Under the pieces are notes generated by a model, which worked only from the letters and a program-made list of their open reading frames with translations, did not search any database and was not told the origin of the DNA. A stretch of DNA of 24,651 nt from assembly GCA_964639275.1 (NCBI GenBank), contig CAZXCQ010000065.1, positions 1 through 24,651 on the forward strand, given 5' to 3'. The position numbers were made by a program, and so were the translations under genes. The number at the start of each line of letters is the position of its first letter. Position 1 is the first letter of the stretch. Source of the DNA: CAZXCQ01 sp964639275. Its GTDB lineage: Bacteria > Desulfobacterota > DSM-4660 > Desulfatiglandales > Desulfatiglandaceae. Positions 7,514 to 16,085 of this stretch are shown in pieces.

Positions 7514-9955
7514 CTATGCCTTGCCCAGGGCCTTCAACACCTTGTCCGGAGTTATTGGAAAATCAAGCACCCAGACGCCTATGGCATTATGAACCGCTGG
7601 CGCAATCAGGGCGGGCACAACTGTTGCAACATCTTCACCGATCCCTACGACCCCATAGGGACCATAACCCATCCCGGTTTCAACAAGACGAGTATCAATC
7701 GTGCCAATATCAAGATTTGTAGGAATCTTATAATCGAGAAGATTCCCGTTGAGCATAACCCCGGTCACGGGGTCGTGGATAATCTCCTCGCTTCTGCCGC
7801 GACCGACCCCCATAAAGGTTCCCCCGTATTGCTGGCCTTCACAAGATTCCCAACTGATCACTCTGCCCACATCATTAACGTTGACAACCTTCGTTACAAC
7901 GACCTCTCCGGTTTCCGCATCCACCTCGACCTCCATGAAATGGGCCTGCCTGCAAAATCGCAATCTCGCGTTGGCATAAGCCCCCTCTTGAACCTGCCAC
8001 CCATAGGCAAAAAGAGGAGGCGTAAAATGGGTCCTCTCAAGACCCAGTGCAGGCATCTCGGATTGACTGATGGGGCCTTCAGAGCCCGAAACACCTACAA
8101 ATTCAGAGACGGTCATTTTTATTGACGGATCTGACTTGGCGTAGATAACGCTGTCCTTAATATCCAGGTCCTCGGGATTCATGTCTGGAAATGCAGGAGG
8201 AAAGCCCCCTCTCTGCGTTTGTCCCCGGGGGGCCGTAGCCGCTTCAAGGATCTTCGCTTTGAGAATCCTTGCGGCATTCCTGACGGCATATCCGTTGACA
8301 GACATGTTTGTGGAAGAATCGGGCGTCATGGTGAAGAACCCCGGATCATGTTGCGGCCTATAATGGACGTCTTCCATACGCATTCCCAATTCATCGGCGG
8401 CGATTTGGCAGTAGGAGGTCTCCGCATTTACCCCGTTGTCGCAACGCATGCCGAGAATGGTCGCCGTGCCATCGTTCCTTTCAATGCGGATGGCGATTTC
8501 ACTTGAACCCGCGGAATCCTCCCATTCGTGTGTCCAGGTGAAACCAAGACCGTGCATCCTTCCATTTGGAAGTCTCCTTCCTCCGGGTAAGTGCCACTTT
8601 TTGTCCCAGTCCATGGCATCCTTGCCCTTGATGATACATTCCTTGAGACTATCCCTGTCAGGGAAACCCTTCTTCACCTTCCTTTCATTGAGCCATTGCA
8701 TGTCGTGACCCTCGGCACCGTCGTTTTTCAGCGCCACTTCGATAGGACCGAGGCCGAGGGCATCGGCCACATGACTGAATACCAGGGTAAGGGCATGGCT
8801 GTTCGGGTTCTGTTCACAGCGTGTGGGAACGTTCGGGCCTTTGTTCACTCTTACCGCCACGGTCTTTCCATAGACATTTGGAATCCGTGTGTTCTCAATC
8901 AAGTGACGGACGAAGCCAAAAACCGGGAACAGATCGTTTGCAGTGATGAATTCTCCCTTTACCGCAGTAATCGTTCCGTCCCTTTTGGCGCCCACTTTGA
9001 AGGAATATAACCCGTGATCCATTTCCCCGCCGTAAAAATCTTCCCTCCTCGTAAAGCTCCATTTCACGGCCCTACCGGTCCTTTTTGACACAACAGCAGC
9101 ACAATAATTGCCCGCCATATTCCAGGGCATCTGGCTCCACCCGCCGAAACTCGCTCCTTGATAAAGGCAGTGTAATTGAATCTTGTTCATGGGAATCCCG
9201 CCGAACCACGAAGAAATGACCCGCTTTGCTATATGGGGGCGTTGCTGTTTGACCCAGATCTCAGGATATTTTCCATTCCATCTGAAGACCCCACAAGGTC
9301 TTTCCGGACCAACCCAGGTATGAAGGCCTCGGTTAAACTCAAAATCGATGATCTGGTCGGCTTCTTCGAATCCTTTTTGGATATCGCCGTGCTCTTCTAT
9401 GTCAACCCCTTCATTGTAGACATTGCCATAAGGAAGTAGTTCCGGGTTTGTCAGAGGGGCACCTTCTGTTCGGGCCTCCCTGGGGTTCAGAACAAATGGC
9501 CGAATTTCCCACTCCACTCTGATCAGTCTCAGGGCCTGTTCAGCGATATCCTCTGTATCGGCTGCCACTGCGGCCCCCACTTCCTCCCCCTCAAAGTATG
9601 CCACATCAGGCAGCGGTGGTTCCTCCGAGGGGACATGACCTCCCAGATCAACGGTTTTTGGCAGTTCCGGATCATCATATCGAAGGATCGCCCTTACACC
9701 GGTAAAGGCCTCGGCCCTGCTCGTGTCCATGCTCGTTATTTTGGCATGGGCAAATGGTGATGTAAGGAATCTCATGTGGAGCATCCCAGGCAGTTGAATA
9801 TCCATGGTGTACATGGCACGCCCGCTGGCCTTTTCATAACCGTCCACACGGGATATCCCCCTCTTCCCTATGTTTGTATATCGACTGAGGGGATATCTGT
9901 CAGAACGCAGATTATCTAGTTGTTCAAGGATCCTTGTCATTTCATCTCTTCCCAT
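7514..9955 (-). CDS. Molybdenum hydroxylase large subunit (second copy), molybdopterin-binding
   Basis: An 813-residue catalytic subunit of the xanthine dehydrogenase/aldehyde oxidase/4-hydroxybenzoyl-CoA reductase family. The small a/b domain begins near residue 30, with the ASGRAMYTMDIQLPGMLH segment at 43-60. The molybdopterin-binding part includes the glycine-rich FGG at 270-272. The C-terminal GIGED carries Glu774, the expected active-site glutamate, followed by a NAIG segment. All key elements look intact. It is a full-length paralogue of the product of 11356-13767; the shared motifs include VVNVNDVGR, QQYGG and ITPDKVL. The ATG at 9955 has GGAGG about 7 bases upstream. The MoaD-like gene precedes it and livH follows. 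It probably shares the single [2Fe-2S] and FAD subunits with its paralogue. Substrate unknown. Confidence 0.93.
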   Translation of the reverse strand: MGRDEMTRILEQLDNLRSDRYPLSRYTNIGKRGISRVDGYEKASGRAMYTMDIQLPGMLHMRFLTSPFAHAKITSMDTSRAEAFTGVRAILRYDDPELPKTVDLGGHVPSEEPPLPDVAYFEGEEVGAAVAADTEDIAEQALRLIRVEWEIRPFVLNPREARTEGAPLTNPELLPYGNVYNEGVDIEEHGDIQKGFEEADQIIDFEFNRGLHTWVGPERPCGVFRWNGKYPEIWVKQQRPHIAKRVISSWFGGIPMNKIQLHCLYQGASFGGWSQMPWNMAGNYCAAVVSKRTGRAVKWSFTRREDFYGGEMDHGLYSFKVGAKRDGTITAVKGEFITANDLFPVFGFVRHLIENTRIPNVYGKTVAVRVNKGPNVPTRCEQNPNSHALTLVFSHVADALGLGPIEVALKNDGAEGHDMQWLNERKVKKGFPDRDSLKECIIKGKDAMDWDKKWHLPGGRRLPNGRMHGLGFTWTHEWEDSAGSSEIAIRIERNDGTATILGMRCDNGVNAETSYCQIAADELGMRMEDVHYRPQHDPGFFTMTPDSSTNMSVNGYAVRNAARILKAKILEAATAPRGQTQRGGFPPAFPDMNPEDLDIKDSVIYAKSDPSIKMTVSEFVGVSGSEGPISQSEMPALGLERTHFTPPLFAYGWQVQEGAYANARLRFCRQAHFMEVEVDAETGEVVVTKVVNVNDVGRVISWESCEGQQYGGTFMGVGRGRSEEIIHDPVTGVMLNGNLLDYKIPTNLDIGTIDTRLVETGMGYGPYGVVGIGEDVATVVPALIAPAVHNAIGVWVLDFPITPDKVLKALGKA

Positions 9956-10010
9956 AGGGCCGCCTCCAGGTTTCGGCAGAGAAAATAGATCTCATGGGCT
10001 TTGGTGAATC

Positions 10011-10253
10011 TCAGCCCCCTGTTACCGGCATGGACAGGTAGATCTGATCATCCCCCTTCAGGATCTTATCTTTTTGAGCAGGGACGCCATTCACAAAGGC
10101 TATAATGGGGATTCTCTTCGGGAGCTTCAACGTTTCTAGGACCTCACCTACCGTGGATTCGTCCGAGAATTCGTATCTGACTCCTGTCGCAAGGTCGGCA
10201 CAGTCCGGAAAATAGTATTTGAGGGTTGCCATTATTTTCACTTCGATGAACAT
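10011..10253 (-). CDS. MoaD/ThiS-type ubiquitin-fold sulfur carrier
   Basis: An 80-residue beta-grasp protein ending in the diglycine GG needed for adenylation and thiocarboxylation. MoaD supplies dithiolene sulfur to molybdopterin; ThiS and other relatives serve other sulfur transfers. The start at 10253 is preferred over the internal ATG at 10232, because the first beta strand (FIEVKIMATLKYYF) needs the upstream residues; neither has a strong ribosome site. It lies between the FAD subunit and the second large subunit of a molybdenum enzyme, so a dedicated role in cofactor supply or sulfuration for this enzyme is plausible. No MoaE, MoeB or XdhC-type gene is in the window to support it. Confidence 0.8.
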   Translation of the reverse strand: MFIEVKIMATLKYYFPDCADLATGVRYEFSDESTVGEVLETLKLPKRIPIIAFVNGVPAQKDKILKGDDQIYLSMPVTGG

Positions 10254-10369
10254 CGTTTTGCTTTCAGGAAAGGACCCGGTGAGAGCAGGCCCACAAGGGA
10301 AAGTCTAAAGGATCGTTACGCAAAGTCGCACTCTGTGCCCATGGGGTTCGAGGGCTTCAGATTCGGAAA

Positions 10370-11344
10370 TCAGCCACATTCAAGAATTGTTCTTTTTACC
10401 AAAGTCTTTGCAATCTGCGCCAGATATGCGTTTTGCTTCAGGGGTTTTGTCTCCGAGATCAATGAGACTGAAGCCTCTTCAGCGCTGGATTCATTGATCG
10501 GCTTACCCAGAAGAACGTGCTCTGCCTTCTTGGCCCTATAAGGCTTCACATAAACCGCATTGAGGCAGATCCTTGCGGCAGTCACTTTACCTGCCTGATT
10601 TGTGATCGTGGCAGCACAGTTGACCATGGGAAAATCTATGGCCTCTCTTATTGCAAATTTGATGAAGGCGCTTTTTGTATGGGGAATTGGCCGCGGAATT
10701 GCAATCTCAATCACGATTTCATCCGAATCCAAAACCGTTGTCTTCCCAACACCAACTTCAAACAGATCTTCAACATCAATGGTTCGTTTAGAAGTTCTGA
10801 CCTTGGCATCCAGCACGATCAACGCCGGTGCAATGTCGCTGGGGTGAACGGCATAACACCCTTCTTCCACGCTGCCGCCAAATATGGAATGGTATCTGCT
10901 GTCTCCTTCAATAGCATAACACCTTCCACCACCCTTTCTGAGGCACGGAAACCTGTTATTGGGGTTCCTGTAATACCAGCACCGAATATCCTGACAAATA
11001 TTGCCCCCAATGGTTCCCATCTCTCTGATGTGTGGGGATGCGGTTTTTTGAGCTGCCTGGGCCAAAGCCGCATACTTTTCACGGATCACCGAAGAACCGG
11101 CAATGTCTTCAAGCCTGCACAGGGAACCGATATGGAGTATGCCTCCCTCTTCTCTCACATCATCGAGTCCGGGAATGGTTTTTATGTTAATCAAGGCCTC
11201 GGGATACTTCGGCAATATATCATCCTTCATCTTACCGAGTAAATCGGTCCCTCCGGCAATGATGCTCGCCTGATCCCCATACCGCCTGAGTATGGAAACC
11301 GCCTCTTCTATCGATCGCGCATTCAGATGCGCAAATTTTCTCAT
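10370..11344 (-). CDS. Molybdenum hydroxylase FAD-binding subunit with cysteine-rich insertion
   Basis: A 324-residue medium subunit of the CoxM/XdhB/HcrB type. FAD-binding motifs are visible: AGGTDLL (30-36) and TIGGNICQ (111-118). The C-terminal region from about 220 matches the CO dehydrogenase flavoprotein C-terminal domain. Cysteines C117, C122, C134 and C142 cluster after the second FAD motif. From memory of the family, the beta subunit of 4-hydroxybenzoyl-CoA reductase carries an extra [4Fe-4S] cluster in this loop, with a similar C-x15-C-x7-C-x8-C layout; here C122-x11-C134-x7-C142 fits the first three and the fourth position is not a cysteine. C117 or H152 could substitute. The ATG at 11344 has GGAGAGG upstream. 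It would pass electrons between the [2Fe-2S] subunit and a further carrier. Confidence 0.92.
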   Translation of the reverse strand: MRKFAHLNARSIEEAVSILRRYGDQASIIAGGTDLLGKMKDDILPKYPEALINIKTIPGLDDVREEGGILHIGSLCRLEDIAGSSVIREKYAALAQAAQKTASPHIREMGTIGGNICQDIRCWYYRNPNNRFPCLRKGGGRCYAIEGDSRYHSIFGGSVEEGCYAVHPSDIAPALIVLDAKVRTSKRTIDVEDLFEVGVGKTTVLDSDEIVIEIAIPRPIPHTKSAFIKFAIREAIDFPMVNCAATITNQAGKVTAARICLNAVYVKPYRAKKAEHVLLGKPINESSAEEASVSLISETKPLKQNAYLAQIAKTLVKRTILECG

Positions 11345-11355
11345 GTCAGCCTCTC

Positions 11356-13767
11356 CTATCCTTTACCCAGAGCCCGCAGTACCTTGTCCGGGGTTATGGG
11401 CCCATGGTCCACCCATTTCCCAATGGCGTTGTATACTGCTCCGTGGAGAAGGTATGTTGTCACGGTAGCGACATCCTCGCCAACGCCCACCGACCCGTAA
11501 GGTCCGTAGCCCATGCCTGTCTCCACGATAACCGTCTCTATGGTCCCCACATCCAACATGGAGCTGAATTTATAGTCCAAAAGATTCCCATTGAGCAGGA
11601 CGCCAGTCTGACTGTCCCAGATATATTCCTCACTTCTATTCCTCCCGATGCCCATATAACTCCCGCCATACTGTTGGCCGTTCACGGTCTCAGGAGAGAT
11701 CGCCCTGCCAACATCATTGACATTGACAACCTTTGTGACGATCACCTTTCCCGTCTCAGGATCCACTTCAACCTCACAAAAATGTGCCTGGCGACATAGG
11801 CGGTGGCGCCCGGGCTCTGTCCCGAATCTCCCTTGGCGATGATATGCAGAGACATATATAGGATCATGGGTCGTGTTCTGTATGGCGCCATATTCGTTGG
11901 GAAAAACCACACTTCCTGAAACATCTTTGACCACATCGACAACGGGTTTCCTTACGGAAGGATTCTTCTTCACGAAGATTACGCTCTCCTTCACATCCAA
12001 CTCATCAGGCCTTAGGCCTCGAAAGGATGGCGGAACCTCTCGTTCAATCAGATGTACGGTACTCGTGGCCAACTCCAAGAGTTTTTGTTTTGCCTTCTTG
12101 GCCACCTTTTTCATGACATATCCGTTGGTGGTCAAGTTGCATGAGCCGTCAGGTGTCATCAGCGGTAAGTAGGTATCATCCTGTTGCCTGAAAAATACGT
12201 CTTCATAACGCATTCCCATTTCTTCGGCCACGATCTGACAGTAGGTACTCTCTGCGTTCACCCCCACATCCGCACGCAACGCAATGATGTTCACCGACCC
12301 ATCTAGCTGAATCATCAATGCTGCGGCACCGGCACCCCGGTTGTCATCCCACTCGTGAGTCCAGACAAATCCAAGCCCGTGCATCCGACCGTTCGGCAGT
12401 TTCCTGGCCCCCGGTTGATGCCATTTCTGTTCCCATCCGATGGCCTTTTTTCCTGCATCTATGCATTCCTTCAGGCTATTTCTAACGGGAAATCCATGCC
12501 TTTCCTTAAATTGATCCAGGTATTGTGTCCCTCTCCCTTCCGCACCGTCATTCTTTAGGGCCAGCTCTGTCGGGTCCATATGGAGTTCGGCGGCCACGTG
12601 ATTAAACACATGGGTCATGGCAAATGCCGGCGGCAGCTGCTCGCATCGGATGGCATGCACGGGTCCTTTGTTGACCTGTGCTGTCACCGTCTTTGACTTG
12701 ATATGGGGAATCCTTGTGTTTTCCAGAAAATGCATGCCCGCTTCAAAGGAAAGGTTAACGTACTGGCTACTGATCTCTACGGCCTTTATGGTGCCATCCT
12801 CCTTGATCCCAACCTTGAAATCGCTTTTCATGGCATCCATCGAGCCGAAGTAAAAGTCATCCCTTCTATCAAAAATCCACTTGACTGGCCTTCCGGTTCG
12901 TTTGGCCAAAAGGGCACTAACATATTGAGGGACCATGCCATATTCAATCCAGTTCCAGCCACCGAACATGCCGCCGTTATACAGGGAGTGGATCTTCACG
13001 TTGCTCATAGGGATTCCAAACCAAAGATGCATCATCCATTTATGCTCATAGGGATGCTGGTGATGGACCCAAAGCTCGGCAACTTCGCCTTCCCATCTTG
13101 TGATTCCACTTAACAGTTCAGCGTCGGCGCAGCCGTGATAATCTCGTTTGGCGCTAAATTCAATAACGCGATCTGCTTCCTGGAACCCTTTCTTGACGTC
13201 ACCAAATGTAAAGACCTCTGAAGGTTGGAAATAGAGTGTCTTCCGGTTCCCCTCTGGCATGACCTCAGGCATGGCCAAAGCCGCGCCCGGTTCCACGGCC
13301 TTATCCGCTTCCAGCACGAAGGGACGTTCTTCCCATACCACATGGATAAGTCGGATGGCCTCATTTGCGATATCTTCCGTATCCGCAGCCACCACCGCCC
13401 CGACCTGCTGCCCCTGAAAATAGGCGAAATCGGACAGGACCAGCTCTTCTGATCCGTGGACAGTGACGATCCGCTTTCCACATATCTCGGGATCATCGAA
13501 CGTGAGTATGGCCCTTACGCCTAGAAGCGACTGAGCATTAGCCGTATCCATCGCCTTGATTTTGGCATTGGCGTATGGTGACGTCAGCCATCTAGCGAAA
13601 AGCATTCCCGGAAGTCGTACGTCTCTCGTATAGGTCGCCTTCCCACTTGCCTTTCGAAAACCGTCAATCCTCCTGATGCCTTCTTTGCCCAATAATGTGG
13701 GGGATTCAGGTATGAATCTATCCCGCTCCATTGGGTTATTCGGCATTTCGTCTATTTTTCTACCCAT
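11356..13767 (-). CDS. Molybdenum hydroxylase large subunit (first copy), molybdopterin-binding
   Basis: An 803-residue catalytic subunit of the xanthine dehydrogenase family. It begins with IRRIDGFRKASGKATYTRDVRL-type small-domain sequence (about 31-52), has FGG at 268-270, and the C-terminal GVGED with active-site candidate Glu764. It aligns along its whole length with the product of 7514-9955, so the two arose by duplication, but substrate-facing segments differ: GGMFGGWNWI here versus GASFGGWSQM there. It starts one base after the stop of the [2Fe-2S] subunit, so translation is coupled. An internal ATG at 13746 is an alternative start. It could act as a separate hydroxylase with its own specificity or pair with the paralogue in one complex. 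Confidence 0.93.
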   Translation of the reverse strand: MGRKIDEMPNNPMERDRFIPESPTLLGKEGIRRIDGFRKASGKATYTRDVRLPGMLFARWLTSPYANAKIKAMDTANAQSLLGVRAILTFDDPEICGKRIVTVHGSEELVLSDFAYFQGQQVGAVVAADTEDIANEAIRLIHVVWEERPFVLEADKAVEPGAALAMPEVMPEGNRKTLYFQPSEVFTFGDVKKGFQEADRVIEFSAKRDYHGCADAELLSGITRWEGEVAELWVHHQHPYEHKWMMHLWFGIPMSNVKIHSLYNGGMFGGWNWIEYGMVPQYVSALLAKRTGRPVKWIFDRRDDFYFGSMDAMKSDFKVGIKEDGTIKAVEISSQYVNLSFEAGMHFLENTRIPHIKSKTVTAQVNKGPVHAIRCEQLPPAFAMTHVFNHVAAELHMDPTELALKNDGAEGRGTQYLDQFKERHGFPVRNSLKECIDAGKKAIGWEQKWHQPGARKLPNGRMHGLGFVWTHEWDDNRGAGAAALMIQLDGSVNIIALRADVGVNAESTYCQIVAEEMGMRYEDVFFRQQDDTYLPLMTPDGSCNLTTNGYVMKKVAKKAKQKLLELATSTVHLIEREVPPSFRGLRPDELDVKESVIFVKKNPSVRKPVVDVVKDVSGSVVFPNEYGAIQNTTHDPIYVSAYHRQGRFGTEPGRHRLCRQAHFCEVEVDPETGKVIVTKVVNVNDVGRAISPETVNGQQYGGSYMGIGRNRSEEYIWDSQTGVLLNGNLLDYKFSSMLDVGTIETVIVETGMGYGPYGSVGVGEDVATVTTYLLHGAVYNAIGKWVDHGPITPDKVLRALGKG

Positions 13768-13768
13768 T

Positions 13769-14356
13769 TTATGAACCCTTCCGCAAACGTTCCAGTTCTT
13801 CGGCTGCCTCCATGATGGCCTTTGGATGTTGTGGATAGGTCCCGCAACGACACAGATTCCCTGACAAGGCTAGCTTGGCTTCCTCCTGCGTGGGATTCGG
13901 GTTCTTGTCCAGCAAGGCCTTGGCGGTCACCACAAACCCGGGTGTACAATACCCACACTGCATGCAATGATGCTTAACATAAGCCTCGACGAGAGGATGC
14001 CCGCTGTCAGCAATGCCCTCAACCGTCTCTATTCTGACCCCATCACACTCGATGGCCAGGGTCATACAAGACAGGATGGGCCTCCCATCCATAATGACCG
14101 TGCAGGCACCGCACGCACCACGATCGCAGAAAAGCTTTACACCAGTTAAGCCCAGCTTGTCGTGAATGAGATCGTAAAGGGTCCATTCTGCTTCAACCTT
14201 GAGTTCGTATATCTGATCGTTGATTGTCAAACGGATGATTCCCTCAGGCCGTGGAAGAGGCTCGGTGCCATGCCTGAATATGACATGCTCTCTTAATTCC
14301 TTGTGGGAACCGGCTCTTTCCAAACAGTAAGGACACACATAGATGTTTTCGCTCAC
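13769..14356 (-). CDS. Molybdenum hydroxylase [2Fe-2S] subunit with N-terminal zinc-finger-like extension
   Basis: A 195-residue small subunit. The plant-type ferredoxin domain has C77-x4-C82-x2-C85-x11-C97, and the C-terminal helical domain has QCGYC (C134, C137) with C169 and C171, so both [2Fe-2S] clusters are intact. Family members usually run about 150-165 residues and start at the beta strand seen here near residue 40. The extra N-terminus contains C8-x2-C11-x12-H24-x4-H29, which fits a classical C2H2 zinc finger. That is unusual for this subunit. The start is a GTG at 14356 with GGAGG (14366-14370) 9 bases upstream, so the extension is translated from a good signal. It should carry electrons from the molybdenum site to the FAD subunit. 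Confidence 0.93.
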   Translation of the reverse strand: MSENIYVCPYCLERAGSHKELREHVIFRHGTEPLPRPEGIIRLTINDQIYELKVEAEWTLYDLIHDKLGLTGVKLFCDRGACGACTVIMDGRPILSCMTLAIECDGVRIETVEGIADSGHPLVEAYVKHHCMQCGYCTPGFVVTAKALLDKNPNPTQEEAKLALSGNLCRCGTYPQHPKAIMEAAEELERLRKGS

Positions 14357-14428
14357 TTCTTTTGACCTCCTTCACCCACCATGAAACCAACGCAGACGGT
14401 TCACTTGAAAACGAAGGGTTGGATTTGT

Positions 14429-15655
14429 CTATATGGCAATTCCTCTCATGCTTCTTAGAAGGACCGACTGGCTGATTCGGTTTTCATAATCCTTTCTGAA
14501 ATATTTCAGGGTGTCCAGCACAGGGATGGGCGCCGTCTGCCCAAGACCGCAAAGGGAGGCATCCTTCATCGCAGCGGAGAGTTCCTCCAGCGCAGGGATG
14601 TCTCCTTCCATGCCCTCCCCCTGAACAAGTCTTCCCAGCATCTCCTTCATGGCCTCGGTCCCTTCCCGGCACGGCGTGCACTTGCCGCAGGACTCTTCAT
14701 TGAGAAACTCCACCGTTCGGTACACGAAATCCAGCACATCCCGGCCTTTATCAAACACCATCACCGCCCCGGAACCCAGGACCGTCTCATAGGAAAGGGG
14801 CGTGTCCAGCCTTTCCCCCGGGATGATGGCCCCCGTTGAGCCCCCCACCTGAACCCACTTTACATTCCTGCCACCAGCCAGTTCCAGCACTTCCTTGAGT
14901 TCAGAGCCAAGTTCCAGTTCGTACACCCCAGGCCTTTCCACGTCTCCACTCACACAGAACACCTTGGTCCCCTTGCTCTCCTCCGTCCCGAGCTTCTGGT
15001 ACCAGGAAGAACCGTTCAAAAGGATTTGGGGAACGTTTGCCAGGGTCTCCACATTGTTGATGATGGTGGGCTTTTCAAAAAGCCCGCTTGTGGGCGGGAA
15101 CGGTGGCCGGAAACGGGCTTCGCCCCTTTTCCCTTCCAGGGAGTTCATCAGGGCCGATTCCTCACCACAGATATAGGCACCCCCTCCCTCACAGACGGTG
15201 ATCTCAAGCCCATCCAGGTACCCCTTGTCCTCGGCCTGGGTGATCGCCTTTTTCAAATCCTCAAGCAGATAGCGGTATTCGGCTCGAAGATAGATATACC
15301 CTCTTTTGGCCCCGATGGCATAACCCGCAATGGCCATCCCTTCCAGCAGGCTGAAGGGATCATACTGGAGAATATAGCGGTCCTTGAAGGTCCCCACCTC
15401 TCCCTCATCCGCGTTACAAATCAGCACCTTCTCTTCCCCGGGGGCCTTTCGCGCCAGTTCCCACTTGACCCCGGAGGGAAATCCCGCTCCACCACGGCCC
15501 CGAAGCCCCGAGACCTTCACCTCCTGGATCACCGCCTCAGGCCTCATGGCCCGCGCCTTTTCCAGGCCCTTGTACCCATCCTGCTCAAGATAAGCGGCCA
15601 GTTCACCAGGGTCTATCACCCCACAGTTTCTTAATAAGATTCTTTTCTCGGGCAC
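14429..15655 (-). CDS. NuoF-like NADH-binding flavoprotein subunit
   Basis: A 408-residue protein of the 51-kDa complex I/HoxF family. It has the GRGGAGFPSG nucleotide loop (53-62), the FMN-binding CNADEGEVGTFKDR (80-93), ICGEESALMNSLEG (162-175), and a [4Fe-4S] site at C323, C326, C329 and C369. It would transfer hydride between NAD(H) and FMN. Unlike some hydrogenase and formate dehydrogenase versions it has no fused ferredoxin domains; those are in the separate genes before it. The start is a GTG at 15655 with GGAGGG upstream. It follows the NuoE-like gene by 18 bp and precedes the molybdenum hydroxylase [2Fe-2S] gene by 72 bp, linking the hydroxylase to NAD(H). Confidence 0.93.
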   Translation of the reverse strand: MPEKRILLRNCGVIDPGELAAYLEQDGYKGLEKARAMRPEAVIQEVKVSGLRGRGGAGFPSGVKWELARKAPGEEKVLICNADEGEVGTFKDRYILQYDPFSLLEGMAIAGYAIGAKRGYIYLRAEYRYLLEDLKKAITQAEDKGYLDGLEITVCEGGGAYICGEESALMNSLEGKRGEARFRPPFPPTSGLFEKPTIINNVETLANVPQILLNGSSWYQKLGTEESKGTKVFCVSGDVERPGVYELELGSELKEVLELAGGRNVKWVQVGGSTGAIIPGERLDTPLSYETVLGSGAVMVFDKGRDVLDFVYRTVEFLNEESCGKCTPCREGTEAMKEMLGRLVQGEGMEGDIPALEELSAAMKDASLCGLGQTAPIPVLDTLKYFRKDYENRISQSVLLRSMRGIAI

Positions 15656-15673
15656 GGCTATCCCTCCGAATTA

Positions 15674-16084
15674 TCAGTCAAATGACCTCAGTGTCTCTGA
15701 TATCTTCTCTGACGTCAGATTCCCATATACCTGTTCATCCACCAGGATGGCCGGGGCCTGTTCACAGGCACCGATACAGTTGGTCACCTCAAGGCTGAAA
15801 CGCCCATCAGCAGTGGTCTCTCCAGGGCCGATGCCCAATTCCTCTTGAAGGTTTCCAAGGATCACCTCCGCCATTTTCAGGCAACAGGGAACGCTCTTGC
15901 ACACCCGGATCACATGTCTTCCCAGGGGTTTTGTGCTCAGGAATGCATAAAAGGTGGTGACCCCGTAGACATCCCCCAACGTCATCCCTAGCCCCCTGGC
16001 CATCTCAACCATGGCCTCTTCTGATACATACCCCCTCTTTTCCTGCTCTCCTTTGATCATCCCCAGCAGTTGTTCCCTTTCCAT
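15674..16084 (-). CDS. NuoE-like [2Fe-2S] thioredoxin-fold subunit
   Basis: A 136-residue protein of the 24-kDa complex I/HoxE family. An N-terminal helical part (1-55) is followed by a thioredoxin-like ferredoxin domain with ligands C62-x4-C67 and C103-x3-C107, the spacing of NuoE. C68 is an extra adjacent cysteine. Partnered with the NuoF-like protein it forms the NADH-oxidising module of complex I and of soluble hydrogenases and formate dehydrogenases. It starts one base after the stop of the HoxU-like gene, with AGGGGG upstream of the ATG. Confidence 0.92.
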   Translation of the reverse strand: MEREQLLGMIKGEQEKRGYVSEEAMVEMARGLGMTLGDVYGVTTFYAFLSTKPLGRHVIRVCKSVPCCLKMAEVILGNLQEELGIGPGETTADGRFSLEVTNCIGACEQAPAILVDEQVYGNLTSEKISETLRSFD

Positions 16085-16085
16085 A

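Noticed and set aside
7454..8125. 223-codon plus-strand open frame
   Set aside because: It is the shadow of the molybdenum subunit's C-terminus; the minus strand reads the conserved GIGED and ITPDKVL motifs.
10517..11242. 241-codon plus-strand open frame
   Set aside because: It is opposite the FAD subunit and has no recognisable domain.
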